From: Hyphomicrobiales bacterium
Lineage (GTDB): Bacteria; Pseudomonadota; Alphaproteobacteria; Rhizobiales; Methyloligellaceae
Reading direction: 5' to 3'
Assembly (NCBI GenBank): GCA_021775525.1
Contig: JAJFHQ010000075.1
Coordinates: 1-64,000 of the forward strand
Length of the DNA: 64,000 nt
Shown here: positions 19,554-29,277 of the stretch, in pieces
Layout of the letters: each line of letters opens with the position of its first letter
Position numbering within the stretch: position 1 is the first letter of the stretch
Notes under the pieces: generated by a model
What the model saw: only the letters and a program-made list of their open reading frames with translations
What the model was told of the DNA's origin: nothing
Database searches by the model: none
Program-made: the position numbers and the translations under genes

Positions 19554-21092
19554 ATGAAGGTGACACGTAGCCAAAATTCGCTGTTTTTTGATTTTCTGAT
19601 CGCGTTCGTATCCGCGATTGCAATCATATGCCTTTTATCCAGGGCCGATACAGCCCTTGCCCAGGCGGTGCCGAATACCACGGGTGCACCGAACTGCCCC
19701 GACATCAATGGCGGCGCACTTGATGCTGTCGCAACCGGAGCCGGGCCGTTCGTCAATAACAACGCGTTTCTTCAGGCGGGAGAGACGGTCAACTTTACGA
19801 CTGCAATTGTCGCAATCGCAGGCGGTGGGGCACCTACTGGTCGGATCGACGTAACCGCCGCGCCTGCCGGCGTTGCCACAGGCACTATTTTACCTGCAGG
19901 CACACCACCGCAAGCGGTCAGCTATACGGCCACTGTCACCGGCCTCTATACATTCCAATACCAAACCGGCACGATCACGGGCGATGACGTTCGCTACACG
20001 GCAAGATGTTCGATACGCTCCCGTGACTCCGTTGAATCCTTTATCCTGAACCGTCTTGACCGTCTCATCACCGAAGAGCCCGACCGCAACCGTTACATCC
20101 GCCGTTTGACCGGCTCCACCTGGGGCCTGGCTGGTGGGCAGGCCCCGCTCGCCTTTAACGCGACCGGCAACAGCTCGGCCGGTACAAACCAGTTCAATTT
20201 TGCCACCAGTCTTCAGGCAATTGCTAACGCGGAAGCAACCCGCGCCAAGCAACAGCTTGCGGCTTTAGGATATGCAAAAGGCGGCTACGACCCTTCCGGC
20301 GAGTCAATCAGACAGGGCCTCGATGTCTGGGTTGAAGGCCACTACACCAGCTATGACGATGATTCTGGGACGATCAACCGCGATGGCGATGTCGGAATCG
20401 TGTATGTGGGCGCGGATAAGCTCATCACAACCAATACTCTTGTTGGCCTAATGATTCAGTATGACTGGGCTGATGAAGAGTCAGCCCAGAACACGGATGT
20501 GGATGGGAACGGCTGGATGTTCGGGCCCTATATGAGCACACGTCTTGGCAAGAGCCTGTTCTTCGACTTGCGCGCCGCGTGGGGTGAGTCCGACAATGAT
20601 TCCAACAGCAATGGCGTTACGGGCAGTTTTGACACTGAACGCTGGCTGGTGCGTGGCAATCTGACAGGCAACTGGCAACGCGGCAACTGGCGCTTCACGC
20701 CAAGCGTCGGCATTACATACGCCGAGGAAGACATAGACTCGTTCACAGATTCAAACGGCACATTTAACGCCTCAAACACGGTCGAATTGGGTCGCCTGAC
20801 TTTTGGACCCGAGATCAGCCAGCGCATCGTTCTAGCCAATGGCACGGTTGTCGAACCCCATGCATCACTGACGGGTTTGTGGGACTTTGAGCGTCCGGAC
20901 AGCCTCACCTTTGGTGGTGCCGTGGTAGGCGACGATGAGTTCCGCATGCAGACCGAGGTTGGCCTCATTGTGAACAGGCCGGACGATGTCAATTTCCGGG
21001 CGACCCTTGGATATGATGGTCTGTTTTCTGACGACTTAGATGCCTGGACGGCGCGTGCCTGGGTCAATATCCCGCTTGGGCGCCGCCAATAG
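19554..21092 (+). CDS. Outer-membrane beta-barrel protein, autotransporter-barrel-like
   Basis: 512 aa from MKVTRSQNSLFF. A signal peptide (hydrophobic about 10-32, cleavage near ALAQA) leads to an Ala/Gly/Thr-rich globular part (to about 155) with two Cys pairs. A linker follows (RDSVESFILNRLDRLITEE), then a C-terminal barrel of about 280 residues built of alternating strands such as DVWVEGHYTSYDDD and WRFTPSVGITYAEED. It ends in RAWVNIPLGRRQ; autotransporter barrels normally end in an aromatic residue and this one does not. Likely surface-exposed; substrate or passenger unknown. Confidence 0.75.
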   Translation: MKVTRSQNSLFFDFLIAFVSAIAIICLLSRADTALAQAVPNTTGAPNCPDINGGALDAVATGAGPFVNNNAFLQAGETVNFTTAIVAIAGGGAPTGRIDVTAAPAGVATGTILPAGTPPQAVSYTATVTGLYTFQYQTGTITGDDVRYTARCSIRSRDSVESFILNRLDRLITEEPDRNRYIRRLTGSTWGLAGGQAPLAFNATGNSSAGTNQFNFATSLQAIANAEATRAKQQLAALGYAKGGYDPSGESIRQGLDVWVEGHYTSYDDDSGTINRDGDVGIVYVGADKLITTNTLVGLMIQYDWADEESAQNTDVDGNGWMFGPYMSTRLGKSLFFDLRAAWGESDNDSNSNGVTGSFDTERWLVRGNLTGNWQRGNWRFTPSVGITYAEEDIDSFTDSNGTFNASNTVELGRLTFGPEISQRIVLANGTVVEPHASLTGLWDFERPDSLTFGGAVVGDDEFRMQTEVGLIVNRPDDVNFRATLGYDGLFSDDLDAWTARAWVNIPLGRRQ

Positions 21093-21177
21093 GTTTATAA
21101 TATTGTTGGTGGACTCTGCACCCTCACCTTTTTCCGCCAATACGCGGCACCGTTCAACAGGAGCTTGACGGGCAAGA

Positions 21178-22446
21178 CTAGCCGCCGACCACGCCCTCAC
21201 TTCTCAACTCGTCTATCTCCCCTGCCGACAGCCCCAGCTCTTCCCTAAGCACTTGTGCAGTATCTGCGCCCAGCGCCGGAGGCGCACGCCTTGTGGTCGC
21301 GGGGGTGGCGGACATCTTCACCGGATACCCGGCAACGGAAACCTTCGTCCCGTCGGCACGCTCAGGCGTCTGCACCAGTCCGCGATGCTGAATCTGCGGG
21401 TTGGCATAGACTTCATCGACAGCGAATATGGGCCCACAGGGCACGGTGGCGGCCTCGAGGGCTGTCAGCAAATCGTCGCGATCGCGTTTTTCCATGACCG
21501 CCTCGATCATCTCATCGAGCGCGGCCCGGTTTTCAATGCGCGCCGTATTGGTTTTGTAGCGGGGGTCGTCGACCAACGCCTCAAGCCCCAGCACCGCGCA
21601 GGCGCGCTCGAACTGGGTATCATTGCCAACGGCAAGAATGATGAAACCATCCCGTGTCTGGTAGGTGCGGTAAGGCACCACGGCCGGGTGCGAGTTGCCC
21701 GTGCGTACCGGCACGATACCGCCCGTGAGATAGCTTGCGCCCTGGTTGGCGAGACCCGCCACCTGTGCCGCCAGCAGTGCGCAATCGAGATGCTGTCCCT
21801 CGCCCGTGCGCTCTTTGTGCACCAACGCACCCAATATCGCTGTTGAGGCATACATGCCGCCGAACAGGTCCGAGATGGCGATGCCGACACGAACCGGGCC
21901 GTCACCGGGAACCCCGTCGGGCCGCCCGTTCAGGCTCATAACTCCGCCCATTCCCTGGATGACATAGTCATAGCCCGGGCGCGCGGCGTCGGGGCCGGTC
22001 TGGCCGAAACCGGTAATGGAGCAATAGACGATGGACGGGTTGGCGGCGGATACACTCTCATAATCGAGGCCAAATTTCTTCAGGCCGCCAAGCTTGAAAT
22101 TCTCGATGATGACATCTGTCTTTTCCGCAAGCTTGCGCACAAGCTCCGCCCCGCGCTCGCTTGAGAAGTCGATCACGATGGAACGCTTGTTGCGGTTGGC
22201 GGCGGTGTAATAGGAGGCATCGCCCTGCCCGCCGTCCGCATTGGTCATGAAGGGCGGACCCCAGACACGGGTGTCATCGCCATGGCCGGGACGCTCTACC
22301 TTGATGACATCGGCACCCATGTCACCCAACAGCTGCCCGGCCCAGGGGCCGGCAAGTACGCGGGACAAATCGAGCACACGGATATGCGACAGGGCGCCGG
22401 TCGGCTGGTTGCTTTCCGCTCCTGCGGTTTCAGACTTGTTCTTCAT
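21178..22446 (-). CDS. CaiB/BaiF family CoA-transferase
   Basis: 422 aa class III CoA-transferase. The start of the fold is LDLSRVLAGPWAGQLLGDMG, and the catalytic Asp region reads GYDYVIQGMGGVMSLNG. These enzymes move CoA between acids such as succinate and carboxylic acids (formate, carnitine, (R)-benzylsuccinate and others). No linked CoA-ligase or dehydrogenase shows the substrate. Convergent with the beta-barrel gene. An alternative start is not needed since residues 19 onward match the family. Confidence 0.92.
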   Translation of the reverse strand: MKNKSETAGAESNQPTGALSHIRVLDLSRVLAGPWAGQLLGDMGADVIKVERPGHGDDTRVWGPPFMTNADGGQGDASYYTAANRNKRSIVIDFSSERGAELVRKLAEKTDVIIENFKLGGLKKFGLDYESVSAANPSIVYCSITGFGQTGPDAARPGYDYVIQGMGGVMSLNGRPDGVPGDGPVRVGIAISDLFGGMYASTAILGALVHKERTGEGQHLDCALLAAQVAGLANQGASYLTGGIVPVRTGNSHPAVVPYRTYQTRDGFIILAVGNDTQFERACAVLGLEALVDDPRYKTNTARIENRAALDEMIEAVMEKRDRDDLLTALEAATVPCGPIFAVDEVYANPQIQHRGLVQTPERADGTKVSVAGYPVKMSATPATTRRAPPALGADTAQVLREELGLSAGEIDELRSEGVVGG

Positions 22447-22517
22447 GAAGCTTGATCTATCTCATGGCGGGCCAATAGCTTATGGCACAGTATACGCATC
22501 AATAGGAGAGGCCGGAA

Positions 22518-23156
22518 ATGAGCACCTCACCAAGCCGCAAAGCCTTTTACACCCATCTCGCTGCCTATGTGGCAGTGAATGCGGTCCTGCTCGCGATCAA
22601 TGCGACCCAGACGCCTGATCCGGGCGAGGCAAAGGAATGGTGGGCGATCTGGCCGCTGGCAGGGTGGGGCATCGGCATCGCTGCCCATGCGTTCGCCGAA
22701 TGGGCCGAAAGCAACTCCGGCGAAGGGCGGCTCCTGGCTGACCCGGATATTCGCGGCGTCGCGGTGCACCTGTTCGTTTACCTGGCGGTCAATGCGTTTC
22801 TCATTGTCATCAATGTCACGACATCGCCGGACTCCCTCTGGTCGGTCTGGCCGCTACTGGGCTGGGGCGTCGGGCTGGCGGGCCATGCCTGGCTCGCCTA
22901 CCGCGCGGTGCTGCGCAAGACCATGGAGCATTATGCAACCGAACAACAGGTTCTGAGCGAAATGCAGCTTGAAGCCCAGGCCGCCGAGATTGCCGCCGCC
23001 ATTGAGCACCCGGCGAAGAAAAAGACGCCGGCAACACACAAACGGCGCAAGCAGGCGACGGCTAAGACCACGAAAAAAAGAGCTGCAAGAAAAGGGACGT
23101 CGACCAAGCGACCGGCAAAAAAGAAACCTGCAAAGCCCGCCCGCAAAAAGCGCTAG
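22518..23156 (+). CDS. Protein with two 2TM domains and histone-H1-like basic tail
   Basis: 212 aa. Two similar 2TM-type units occupy about residues 6-62 (FYTHLAAYVAVNAVLLAIN, then WPLAGWGIGIAAHAFAEW) and 78-138 (VHLFVYLAVNAFLIVINV, then WPLLGWGVGLAGHAWLAY), giving about four membrane segments. After a short helical linker, residues about 163-212 are almost only Lys, Arg, Ala, Thr and Pro with KKKPAKPA-like units, as in bacterial histone-H1-like or AlgP tails. GGAG precedes the ATG by about 9 nt. Membrane tethering of DNA, RNA or another polyanion is only inferred. Confidence 0.75.
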   Translation: MSTSPSRKAFYTHLAAYVAVNAVLLAINATQTPDPGEAKEWWAIWPLAGWGIGIAAHAFAEWAESNSGEGRLLADPDIRGVAVHLFVYLAVNAFLIVINVTTSPDSLWSVWPLLGWGVGLAGHAWLAYRAVLRKTMEHYATEQQVLSEMQLEAQAAEIAAAIEHPAKKKTPATHKRRKQATAKTTKKRAARKGTSTKRPAKKKPAKPARKKR

Positions 23157-23162
23157 CGCCTG

Positions 23163-24104
23163 CTACCCCACCTTCTCGTCGATGACATCCCAGATCAGCG
23201 CGGCGATGTCCTCGCCGCCGAAGCGCTTCACCTCACGGATACCCGTGGGAGATGTCACGTTGATCTCGGTGAGGTAATCACCGATGACGTCGATGCCGAC
23301 AAAGATCAGCCCGCGCTCCTTCAGCTCCGGCCCCAGCCGCTCGCAAATCTCATGATCGCGTGCCGTGAGATCCACCGGCTTGGGCGTGCCGCCGATATGC
23401 ATGTTTGAGCGGGTCTCGTCCTGTGCGGGAACGCGGTTGATGGCACCCGCCAGCTTCCCGTCGACGAGGATGATGCGCTTGTCGCCCTCGCGCACCTGAG
23501 GCAAATATTGCTGCACCATGAAAGGCTCGCGCATCTTGAGCTGGAACAGCTCCACAAGCGACGCCAGGTTGGTATCGTCTTTCTTGAGCATGAAGACGGC
23601 CTCGCCGCCATTGCCGTAAAGCGGCTTGATGATGATGTCGTTATATTGTGCGCGAAACGCCTTCACGTCATCGAGCGAGCGCGTCACCATGGTCGGCGGC
23701 ATCAGGTCGAGGAAATCCAGCACGAAGACTTTTTCCGGCGCATTGCGAACATGGCACGGGTCGTTGACAACCAGGGTTTCGGGGTGAACGCGCTCAAGTA
23801 GATGGGTGGTGGTGATGTAGCTCATGTCGAAGGGCGGGTCCTGGCGCAATTGCACCACGTCCAGATCTCCCAGATCGACCGTGCGCGGATCAGTGAGCGT
23901 GTAATGATCGCCTTCGGCATCCTCCACTTTCAGTGTATGGCCATGCGCCATCAGCTCGCCATTGTGCAGGGCCAGATTTGGCGGCGTGTAGTAAAACAGC
24001 TCATGGCCGCGCGCCTGCGCTTCCAGCAGCAGCGCGAAAGTGGAATCACCCTTGATGTCGATCCGCTCGATCGGGTCCATTTGAAATGCAACTTTAAGAG
24101 CCAT
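23163..24104 (-). CDS. gshB: Glutathione synthetase
   Basis: 313 aa, ATP-grasp enzyme joining gamma-glutamylcysteine and glycine. The family start is [21 protein letters not shown] in the first 21 residues; further marks are [14 protein letters not shown], the ATP-grasp region [14 protein letters not shown], and the C-terminal metal/substrate site [12 protein letters not shown]. Normal length. It follows yraN and rsmI on the same strand after a 51-nt gap, a conserved proteobacterial cluster. Confidence 0.97.
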   Translation of the reverse strand: MALKVAFQMDPIERIDIKGDSTFALLLEAQARGHELFYYTPPNLALHNGELMAHGHTLKVEDAEGDHYTLTDPRTVDLGDLDVVQLRQDPPFDMSYITTTHLLERVHPETLVVNDPCHVRNAPEKVFVLDFLDLMPPTMVTRSLDDVKAFRAQYNDIIIKPLYGNGGEAVFMLKKDDTNLASLVELFQLKMREPFMVQQYLPQVREGDKRIILVDGKLAGAINRVPAQDETRSNMHIGGTPKPVDLTARDHEICERLGPELKERGLIFVGIDVIGDYLTEINVTSPTGIREVKRFGGEDIAALIWDVIDEKVG

Positions 24105-24155
24105 CCGCCCCTCCGCTTATCTTTCACATGAAGCTGCTATGCGCGAGCGCCCGCG

Positions 24156-24518
24156 TCAAACCCGAAATGCTGACGCCATATGTCGCGGCCACGTCCAGGG
24201 CGCAACCAGCACCACGTCAAATGAGATGTCGAAGTCTCCGGATTCGCCTTCTAGCGCCAGCCAATGCTCCGCCGCGCGTGCGATGCGCGCCTGCTGCCGG
24301 GGCGTCACGGACCAGGCGGCGGTGTCCAACGACGCCCGCGCTTTCACTTCCACGAAGGCCAGATGCTTTCCATGCCGTGCGATGAGATCAATCTCACCAG
24401 CCCGGGAACGAAACCTGCGTTCAAGGATGCGATAGCCCTTTGTTCTCAGTGCGAGAGCAGCCAGCGCCTCGGCCCAGCGGCCCTTGCGCTCGGCAACCCG
24501 GCGCGCGGGTGTGGTCAT
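24156..24518 (-). CDS. YraN family protein (UPF0102, endonuclease-like fold)
   Basis: 120 aa. The restriction-endonuclease-like core is visible as RSRAGEIDLIARHGKHLAFVEVK, split here into the acid pair GEID and the ExK of FVEVK. The family has unknown cellular role. Its ATG overlaps the rsmI stop by 4 nt (ATGA), so translation is probably coupled. Length is normal. Confidence 0.93.
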   Translation of the reverse strand: MTTPARRVAERKGRWAEALAALALRTKGYRILERRFRSRAGEIDLIARHGKHLAFVEVKARASLDTAAWSVTPRQQARIARAAEHWLALEGESGDFDISFDVVLVAPWTWPRHMASAFRV

Positions 24519-25450
24519 CGACCTTTCCCGTTCACGTCCTTGAGCGCCAGCGCCAGCTGGTACACGCGCTTACGCGGTACGCCCAGCATGTCGGTGACAT
24601 CCTGAACACCGTCGCGGAAGGTGGCCTCTCCAAGAGCTGACTCAAGCCGGCTCACAATTTCGGCGTCCGTAACCTCTGATGGCGCGGCCGGGCCTGCCAG
24701 TACGACAAATTCGCCCTTCTCCCCGAGCTCATCGGCAACCCCTGCCGCCAGTTCTTTAAAGGAACCCCGCATGACGCTTTCATGCAGCTTGGTGAGTTCC
24801 TTGGCGATGGCACCCTCTCGGTCCCCCAGAACCTCGCTTGCATCAAGAAGCATGGCTTGCACGCGCTGTGGCGCTTCATAAAAAACAAGCGTCGCCGGAA
24901 TACCTCTCAACTCTTCAAGCCGTTTACGCCGGGCTGTTGTCTTGGGCGGCAAGAACCCTTCAAAGAAAAACCGGTCGGTGGGCAGACCCGAGGATGTCAG
25001 CGCAGCCAGCAGCGCCGACGCACCGGGGATGGCGTAGACGTTGAACCCCCCCTCGCGCACCTCGCGCACCAGCTTGTGGCCAGGGTCGGAAATGAGTGGC
25101 GTGCCTGCATCTGAGATAAGTGCGACCGACTGGCCGGCACGGATGCGTGCGATGATGCGCGGGCGCTCTTTGGCCGCATTATGCTCGTGATAGGCATGCA
25201 ACTCGCCCGAAATCCCGTAATGCCCGAGCAACTTGCGGCTGTGACGCGTGTCCTCACAGAAAATCAGGTCTGCGCGGGCGAGCGTGGCCAGCGCACGCAA
25301 CGAGATATCTGCCAGATTTCCAATCGGCGTGGAGACGAGGTACAAGCCCTCGCGAAGTGACTTGGCCAATTCACCCTCCAGTGCGGATGACACGCGCGAA
25401 ACGGCCGGTGCGGGTGCTCCTTCTGGGGATTTGGGGTCATCTTGCGTCAT
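24515..25450 (-). CDS. rsmI: 16S rRNA (cytidine1402-2'-O)-methyltransferase RsmI
   Basis: 311 aa from the ATG at 25450; a TTG three codons upstream is less likely. Tetrapyrrole-methylase fold with LYLVSTPIGNLADISLRA at the start, FCEDTRHSRKLL, and ALISDAGTPLISDPGHKLV for the SAM site. RsmI methylates the 2'-OH of C1402 at the ribosomal P site together with RsmH. An N-terminal extension of about 35 residues is unconserved. Confidence 0.96.
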   Translation of the reverse strand: MTQDDPKSPEGAPAPAVSRVSSALEGELAKSLREGLYLVSTPIGNLADISLRALATLARADLIFCEDTRHSRKLLGHYGISGELHAYHEHNAAKERPRIIARIRAGQSVALISDAGTPLISDPGHKLVREVREGGFNVYAIPGASALLAALTSSGLPTDRFFFEGFLPPKTTARRKRLEELRGIPATLVFYEAPQRVQAMLLDASEVLGDREGAIAKELTKLHESVMRGSFKELAAGVADELGEKGEFVVLAGPAAPSEVTDAEIVSRLESALGEATFRDGVQDVTDMLGVPRKRVYQLALALKDVNGKGR

Positions 25451-25637
25451 GGAAACCAAAACCTAGGCGATGAACGGCGCGGGCGTCCATCATGTTGATA
25501 TTCAAAAGATATGACAGCGCAATTGTGGATGACGTTTCACGCAACCCTGCGTAGACTGATCACTCTTTCGCGTCACAATGACGTATTATATGCTCCTGGT
25601 ACATGGCGGTGACGCCGTTCTCAATTGAAAGGCCCAC

Positions 25638-26873
25638 ATGGGTTTGACCCTTTCAACCGATATGCTGCTTGGCTTCATCAAGCGCGCGCTACTGCTCTGC
25701 GCCGTTGGCGTTCTCGTAGCCGCTTGCGCCAGTGGAGGTTCGCGCCGCGGACCCGTCGCTGGCGGCGTCAATCCCGTTGACCAGTTTGGCAACCCCCAGC
25801 CCGGACAGCCGCGGCCCACGGTGAAGGTGGCCCTGCTGCTGCCGCTGAGCGGTGCGGGAAGTGCTGCCAATTTAGCCAAGGCGCTGAAGCAGGCCGGCGA
25901 GCTTGCCCTGTTCGATCTGAACAATCCCACCGTCACCCTGATGACCAAGGACACCAAAGGCACACCCGAGGGCGCCAAGGCCGCCGCCACTGCCGCCGTG
26001 CAGGCCGGCGCTGAGCTTGTCGTCGGGCCGTTATTCGCAAAATCCGTAACGGCGGCAGCCTCGATCACCCGCGCTGCAAACATACCCATGGTGGCCTTTT
26101 CCTCCGACCAGACGGTCGCGGGCAGTGGCGTTTACTTGCTCAGCTTCCTCGCCGGGCGAGATGTTCCGGCCATTGTCTCCTATGCAGTCAGCCAGGGCCG
26201 GCGCAACTTCGCCGCACTCATTCCCAAATCCGCCTATGGCAAGATCGCCGAGGGGGCATTCCGCCGCGCGGTCGCAGCGCAAGGCGGACAGCTGGTGACG
26301 GTCGAGCAGTTCCCGCTCGATGCAAACTCGATGCTGGAGCCGGCCAAGCGTATTGCCGCCTATACCAAGTCGGACGACCCGTCCATTCCGCCGCGTGTTG
26401 ATACGCTGTTCATCCCCGTAGGGCAGCAATCACTCCCCACGGTCTCGGCGCTGATGCCCTATTTTGAAATTGACACGACAAAGATCAAACTGATCGGGTC
26501 GGGGCTATGGGACTATGCCAATGTGGGGCGCGAGAAGCCGCTGGTCGGAGGCTGGTTCCCCGCACCCGATCCCAAGGGGTGGCGCGCCTTCACCCAGCGG
26601 TATGTCAAGGCCTACGAAAAATCGCCGCCGCGCCTTGCGTCACTCGCCTATGACGCCGTGGGCATCGCCATTGCGCTCTCGCAGGGCAAACCGGGGCAGC
26701 GCTACACCGCCCAGCAGCTGACGCGTCCGCGCGGCTTTGCCGGCGTCGATGGCCTTTTTCGCTTGCGCTCGGACGGCACATCTGAACGCGGTCTAGCAAT
26801 CCTCGAAGTGCAGAAATTCGGATCGCGCGTGGTGCAGCCCGCACCGCTCAGCTTTGGCCGGGCGCAGTTCTAG
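25638..26873 (+). CDS. Penicillin-binding protein activator (LpoA-like) lipoprotein
   Basis: 411 aa. A hydrophobic signal ends in a lipobox (VLVAACAS, Cys about residue 30), so it is a lipoprotein. The rest is a type I periplasmic-binding fold: VKVALLLPLSGAGSAANLAKA, then ELVVGPLFAKSVTAAA and NIPMVAFSSDQTVAG. In gamma-proteobacteria LpoA-type proteins activate PBP1A; alphaproteobacterial members share fold and the position beside rsmI-yraN-gshB. GAAAGG precedes the ATG by 5 nt. Function in cell-wall control is inferred from the family. Confidence 0.88.
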   Translation: MGLTLSTDMLLGFIKRALLLCAVGVLVAACASGGSRRGPVAGGVNPVDQFGNPQPGQPRPTVKVALLLPLSGAGSAANLAKALKQAGELALFDLNNPTVTLMTKDTKGTPEGAKAAATAAVQAGAELVVGPLFAKSVTAAASITRAANIPMVAFSSDQTVAGSGVYLLSFLAGRDVPAIVSYAVSQGRRNFAALIPKSAYGKIAEGAFRRAVAAQGGQLVTVEQFPLDANSMLEPAKRIAAYTKSDDPSIPPRVDTLFIPVGQQSLPTVSALMPYFEIDTTKIKLIGSGLWDYANVGREKPLVGGWFPAPDPKGWRAFTQRYVKAYEKSPPRLASLAYDAVGIAIALSQGKPGQRYTAQQLTRPRGFAGVDGLFRLRSDGTSERGLAILEVQKFGSRVVQPAPLSFGRAQF

Positions 26874-26876
26874 CCC

Positions 26877-28352
26877 ATGACGCCCCCCTCAATTCAGGAC
26901 AACCGCCAGCGGGTCTTGATCATTGTATTCGATGCCCTGCGCCCGGAATTCGTCAGGCCCGACCTGATGCCGAACCTCCATGGCTTTGCCCAACGGGGTG
27001 TCCACTATGTGAACAGCCGCTCAACCTTCCCGACCGAAACCCGGGTCAACCAGTCCGCAGTCACGACCGGCTGCTACCCGACCCGGCACGGTATCGTCGC
27101 CAACAAGTTCCGGCTTGATGAAGGTGGTCCGGCCAGACTACTCAACTCGGGCAACGACCTCGAGCTAGAACCCGCTTTCAAGCAGCTGGATGGACGCCTG
27201 CTCGATGTCCCGACCCTCGGCGAACGCTTGGCAAGCGCCGGGCTGTCCTATGCCACTATCAGCGCCGGCACACCCGGCGGCGGGCGGCTGATCAACCCTT
27301 TTGCTGAGGAAAATGGCTTCTTTCGCCTGGCCATGAGACGCCCGGAGGCTGCCGTGCCCGAGGGTGTGCTCGCCTCCATCACCGAGCGCATCGGGCCCAT
27401 GCCGGACTATGAACTTCCTGCACTTGAGTGGAACAGCTACGCCGTCAATTGCTACCTCGACTTTGTCGAGCGCGAGATCGATCCCGACGTCATGCTGCTG
27501 TGGCTGTGCGAGCCGGACGAGAGCTTCCACAAGCTTGGGATTGGTTCGCCAGACGCCCTGCGCGCCATGGCCCACGTCGATGCTGAATTCGGGCGCATTC
27601 TCTCCCGGCAGGAAGATCAGATCGCAGCCGGTGAATTGCAGGTCATTGCGCTCTCGGACCATGGCCAGATCAGCCTAGAAGGTGAACGCCTGGACCTCAC
27701 GGCGAAGCTGAGCGAGGCGGGCTTTGATGCCGGCACGGACGTAAGTGACCCATGCGCCATCGTCGTTGGCAATGCAGGTGGTATCTGGATCGAGGACTCA
27801 GACCCCAAGCTCACCCTCGCAGTCATCAACTGGCTTCGGGGCCAGGACTGGTGCGGGGCGCTCTTCACCCGCGAGGGTGCGGGCGGCACGCTGACCCACG
27901 AGGACGTTGCGCTGGCCCATCGCCGTGCGCCCGATATCGCGCTCGTCCTGCGCACCACCGACGAGGAGAACGAATGGGGCATCACCGGGATGAGCCACCA
28001 TGATGCGATCTACCCCATTGGCGGGGGATGCCATGGCGGCTTGAGCCCGTATGAGCTGCACAATGTTCTTGCCATGTCCGGAACCAGGTTCAAGAAGGGC
28101 GAGACGATGATCGTGCCGGCAGGGAATGTCGACATCACCCCCACGGTTCTCGATGTCCTGGGATTTGAGGTGCCGGAAGATATCGACGGCAGGGTGCTGC
28201 GGGAGGCCTACAGCGACAAATCCGCAGAGACGGCCATGCCTGAAGTCCGCGACGAAACCTTGTCCTCCACCAACAGTGAAGGGCCGGTCACCCATCTCTC
28301 GGTGTCATGGGTTGGCACAACCCGCTATTTCAACAGGGCCTGGGTCGAATAA
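26877..28352 (+). CDS. Alkaline-phosphatase superfamily protein (nucleotide pyrophosphatase/phosphodiesterase type)
   Basis: 491 aa, starting 3 nt after the lipoprotein stop, so probably cotranscribed. Metal-binding and nucleophile regions are visible: IIVFDALRPEFV (first Asp), STFPTETRVNQSAVTTG (Thr nucleophile in the FPTxT context), ALSDHGQ and GMSHHDAIYPIGGGCHGG with the His ligands. These fit NPP-type phosphodiesterases. No signal peptide is seen at the N-terminus, unlike many secreted relatives. Substrate unknown. Confidence 0.85.
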   Translation: MTPPSIQDNRQRVLIIVFDALRPEFVRPDLMPNLHGFAQRGVHYVNSRSTFPTETRVNQSAVTTGCYPTRHGIVANKFRLDEGGPARLLNSGNDLELEPAFKQLDGRLLDVPTLGERLASAGLSYATISAGTPGGGRLINPFAEENGFFRLAMRRPEAAVPEGVLASITERIGPMPDYELPALEWNSYAVNCYLDFVEREIDPDVMLLWLCEPDESFHKLGIGSPDALRAMAHVDAEFGRILSRQEDQIAAGELQVIALSDHGQISLEGERLDLTAKLSEAGFDAGTDVSDPCAIVVGNAGGIWIEDSDPKLTLAVINWLRGQDWCGALFTREGAGGTLTHEDVALAHRRAPDIALVLRTTDEENEWGITGMSHHDAIYPIGGGCHGGLSPYELHNVLAMSGTRFKKGETMIVPAGNVDITPTVLDVLGFEVPEDIDGRVLREAYSDKSAETAMPEVRDETLSSTNSEGPVTHLSVSWVGTTRYFNRAWVE

Positions 28353-28357
28353 ACCCC

Positions 28358-28786
28358 TCAGCTGCCACTGCTTGAGAACCCTTTGAACATCTTCTGCAGA
28401 TTGTCGAACCCGGCCTGGTATACGCCCTGCACCGCTTTCATGGCGTCTTCCTGCGAGGCGCCCGCGGCTTCAAAATCGCTCGACCATTCTATCGTCGAGT
28501 TGTCGCCCTCCCCCGACACCTTGATGGTCGCGGAATAGTTGGTGACGGGCAGGGGTGAGTCGACAATCGAGTAAGTGTAGGTGCGGGCGTTGTCATCGAC
28601 CTTCTCCAGCTTCTCGACAATCGTACCGCCGCCCGCGAGCGACAGGGTGCGCGTTTGCCCCTCCTCTGTCAGCTCGCTTTTCTCAACGGATGGATGCCAG
28701 TCCGGCAGCGCATTAAACCCGCCAATCAGTTTCCACACCTGATCGGCGGACACGTTCAAGTCGGTCGACATGGATACTTTTGCCAT
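28358..28786 (-). CDS. SRPBCC-family (polyketide cyclase/START-like) protein
   Basis: 142 aa from MAKVSMSTDLNVSAD, chosen because GGGAGGT lies 5 nt upstream. Typical features are the opening strand, VWKLIGGFNALPDWHPSVEKSE, and the C-terminal helix DAMKAVQGVYQAGFDNLQ. The fold makes a hydrophobic ligand pocket. Ligand and role are unknown. It ends 5 nt from the convergent phosphodiesterase gene. Confidence 0.9.
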   Translation of the reverse strand: MAKVSMSTDLNVSADQVWKLIGGFNALPDWHPSVEKSELTEEGQTRTLSLAGGGTIVEKLEKVDDNARTYTYSIVDSPLPVTNYSATIKVSGEGDNSTIEWSSDFEAAGASQEDAMKAVQGVYQAGFDNLQKMFKGFSSSGS

Positions 28787-28851
28787 CTGAACCTCCCTTT
28801 TCTGATGGACCTGCGCGGTCAGTTTACGCGTTTTTCGAGGCACAGCCCACT

Positions 28852-29277
28852 CTAATCCTCAGATCCTGGCAGCTCCGTGCGCCCGCGCTTGATGTGAGAA
28901 CGGCGCGACTTTGCCTTTAATCGTCGCTCAACCGAGGCTTTTGTAGGTTTCGTCCTGACCCGCTTTTTGGGAATTATGGCAGAGCGGGCAATGAGCCGAG
29001 AAAGTCTCTCACGGGCATCTGCGCGGTTGCGCTCCTGCGTGCGGAAGCGCTCCGCCCGAATGACGATCACGCCGTCCTTGGTGGCGCGGGAGCCCGCAAG
29101 GCGCAGCAACCGGGCCCGCACGTCATCGCTCAGGCTGGGTGAGCCCCGCGCATCGAAGCGCAACTCCACCGCGGATGAGACCTTGTTGACGTTTTGCCCG
29201 CCGGGGCCTGACGCGCGGATGAAGCTCTCTTCAATCTCGGTGTCGGGGATCTGGATGTGGGGGTTGATACGGAGCAT
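28852..29277 (-). CDS. arfB: Alternative ribosome-rescue factor ArfB (YaeJ)
   Basis: 141 aa starting MLRINPHIQIPDTEIE. The catalytic GGQ is present in RASGPGGQNVNKVSSAVEL, as in class I release factors, and the C-terminal tail is strongly basic (KRVRTKPTKASVERR onward), which enters the empty mRNA channel. ArfB releases peptides from stalled ribosomes. Normal length; single gene. Confidence 0.95.
   Translation of the reverse strand: MLRINPHIQIPDTEIEESFIRASGPGGQNVNKVSSAVELRFDARGSPSLSDDVRARLLRLAGSRATKDGVIVIRAERFRTQERNRADARERLSRLIARSAIIPKKRVRTKPTKASVERRLKAKSRRSHIKRGRTELPGSED

Noticed and set aside
19301-19762. 153-codon minus-strand frame near the beta-barrel start
   Set aside because: Overlaps the signal peptide region of the plus-strand gene and shows no domain; treated as noise in the intergenic region.
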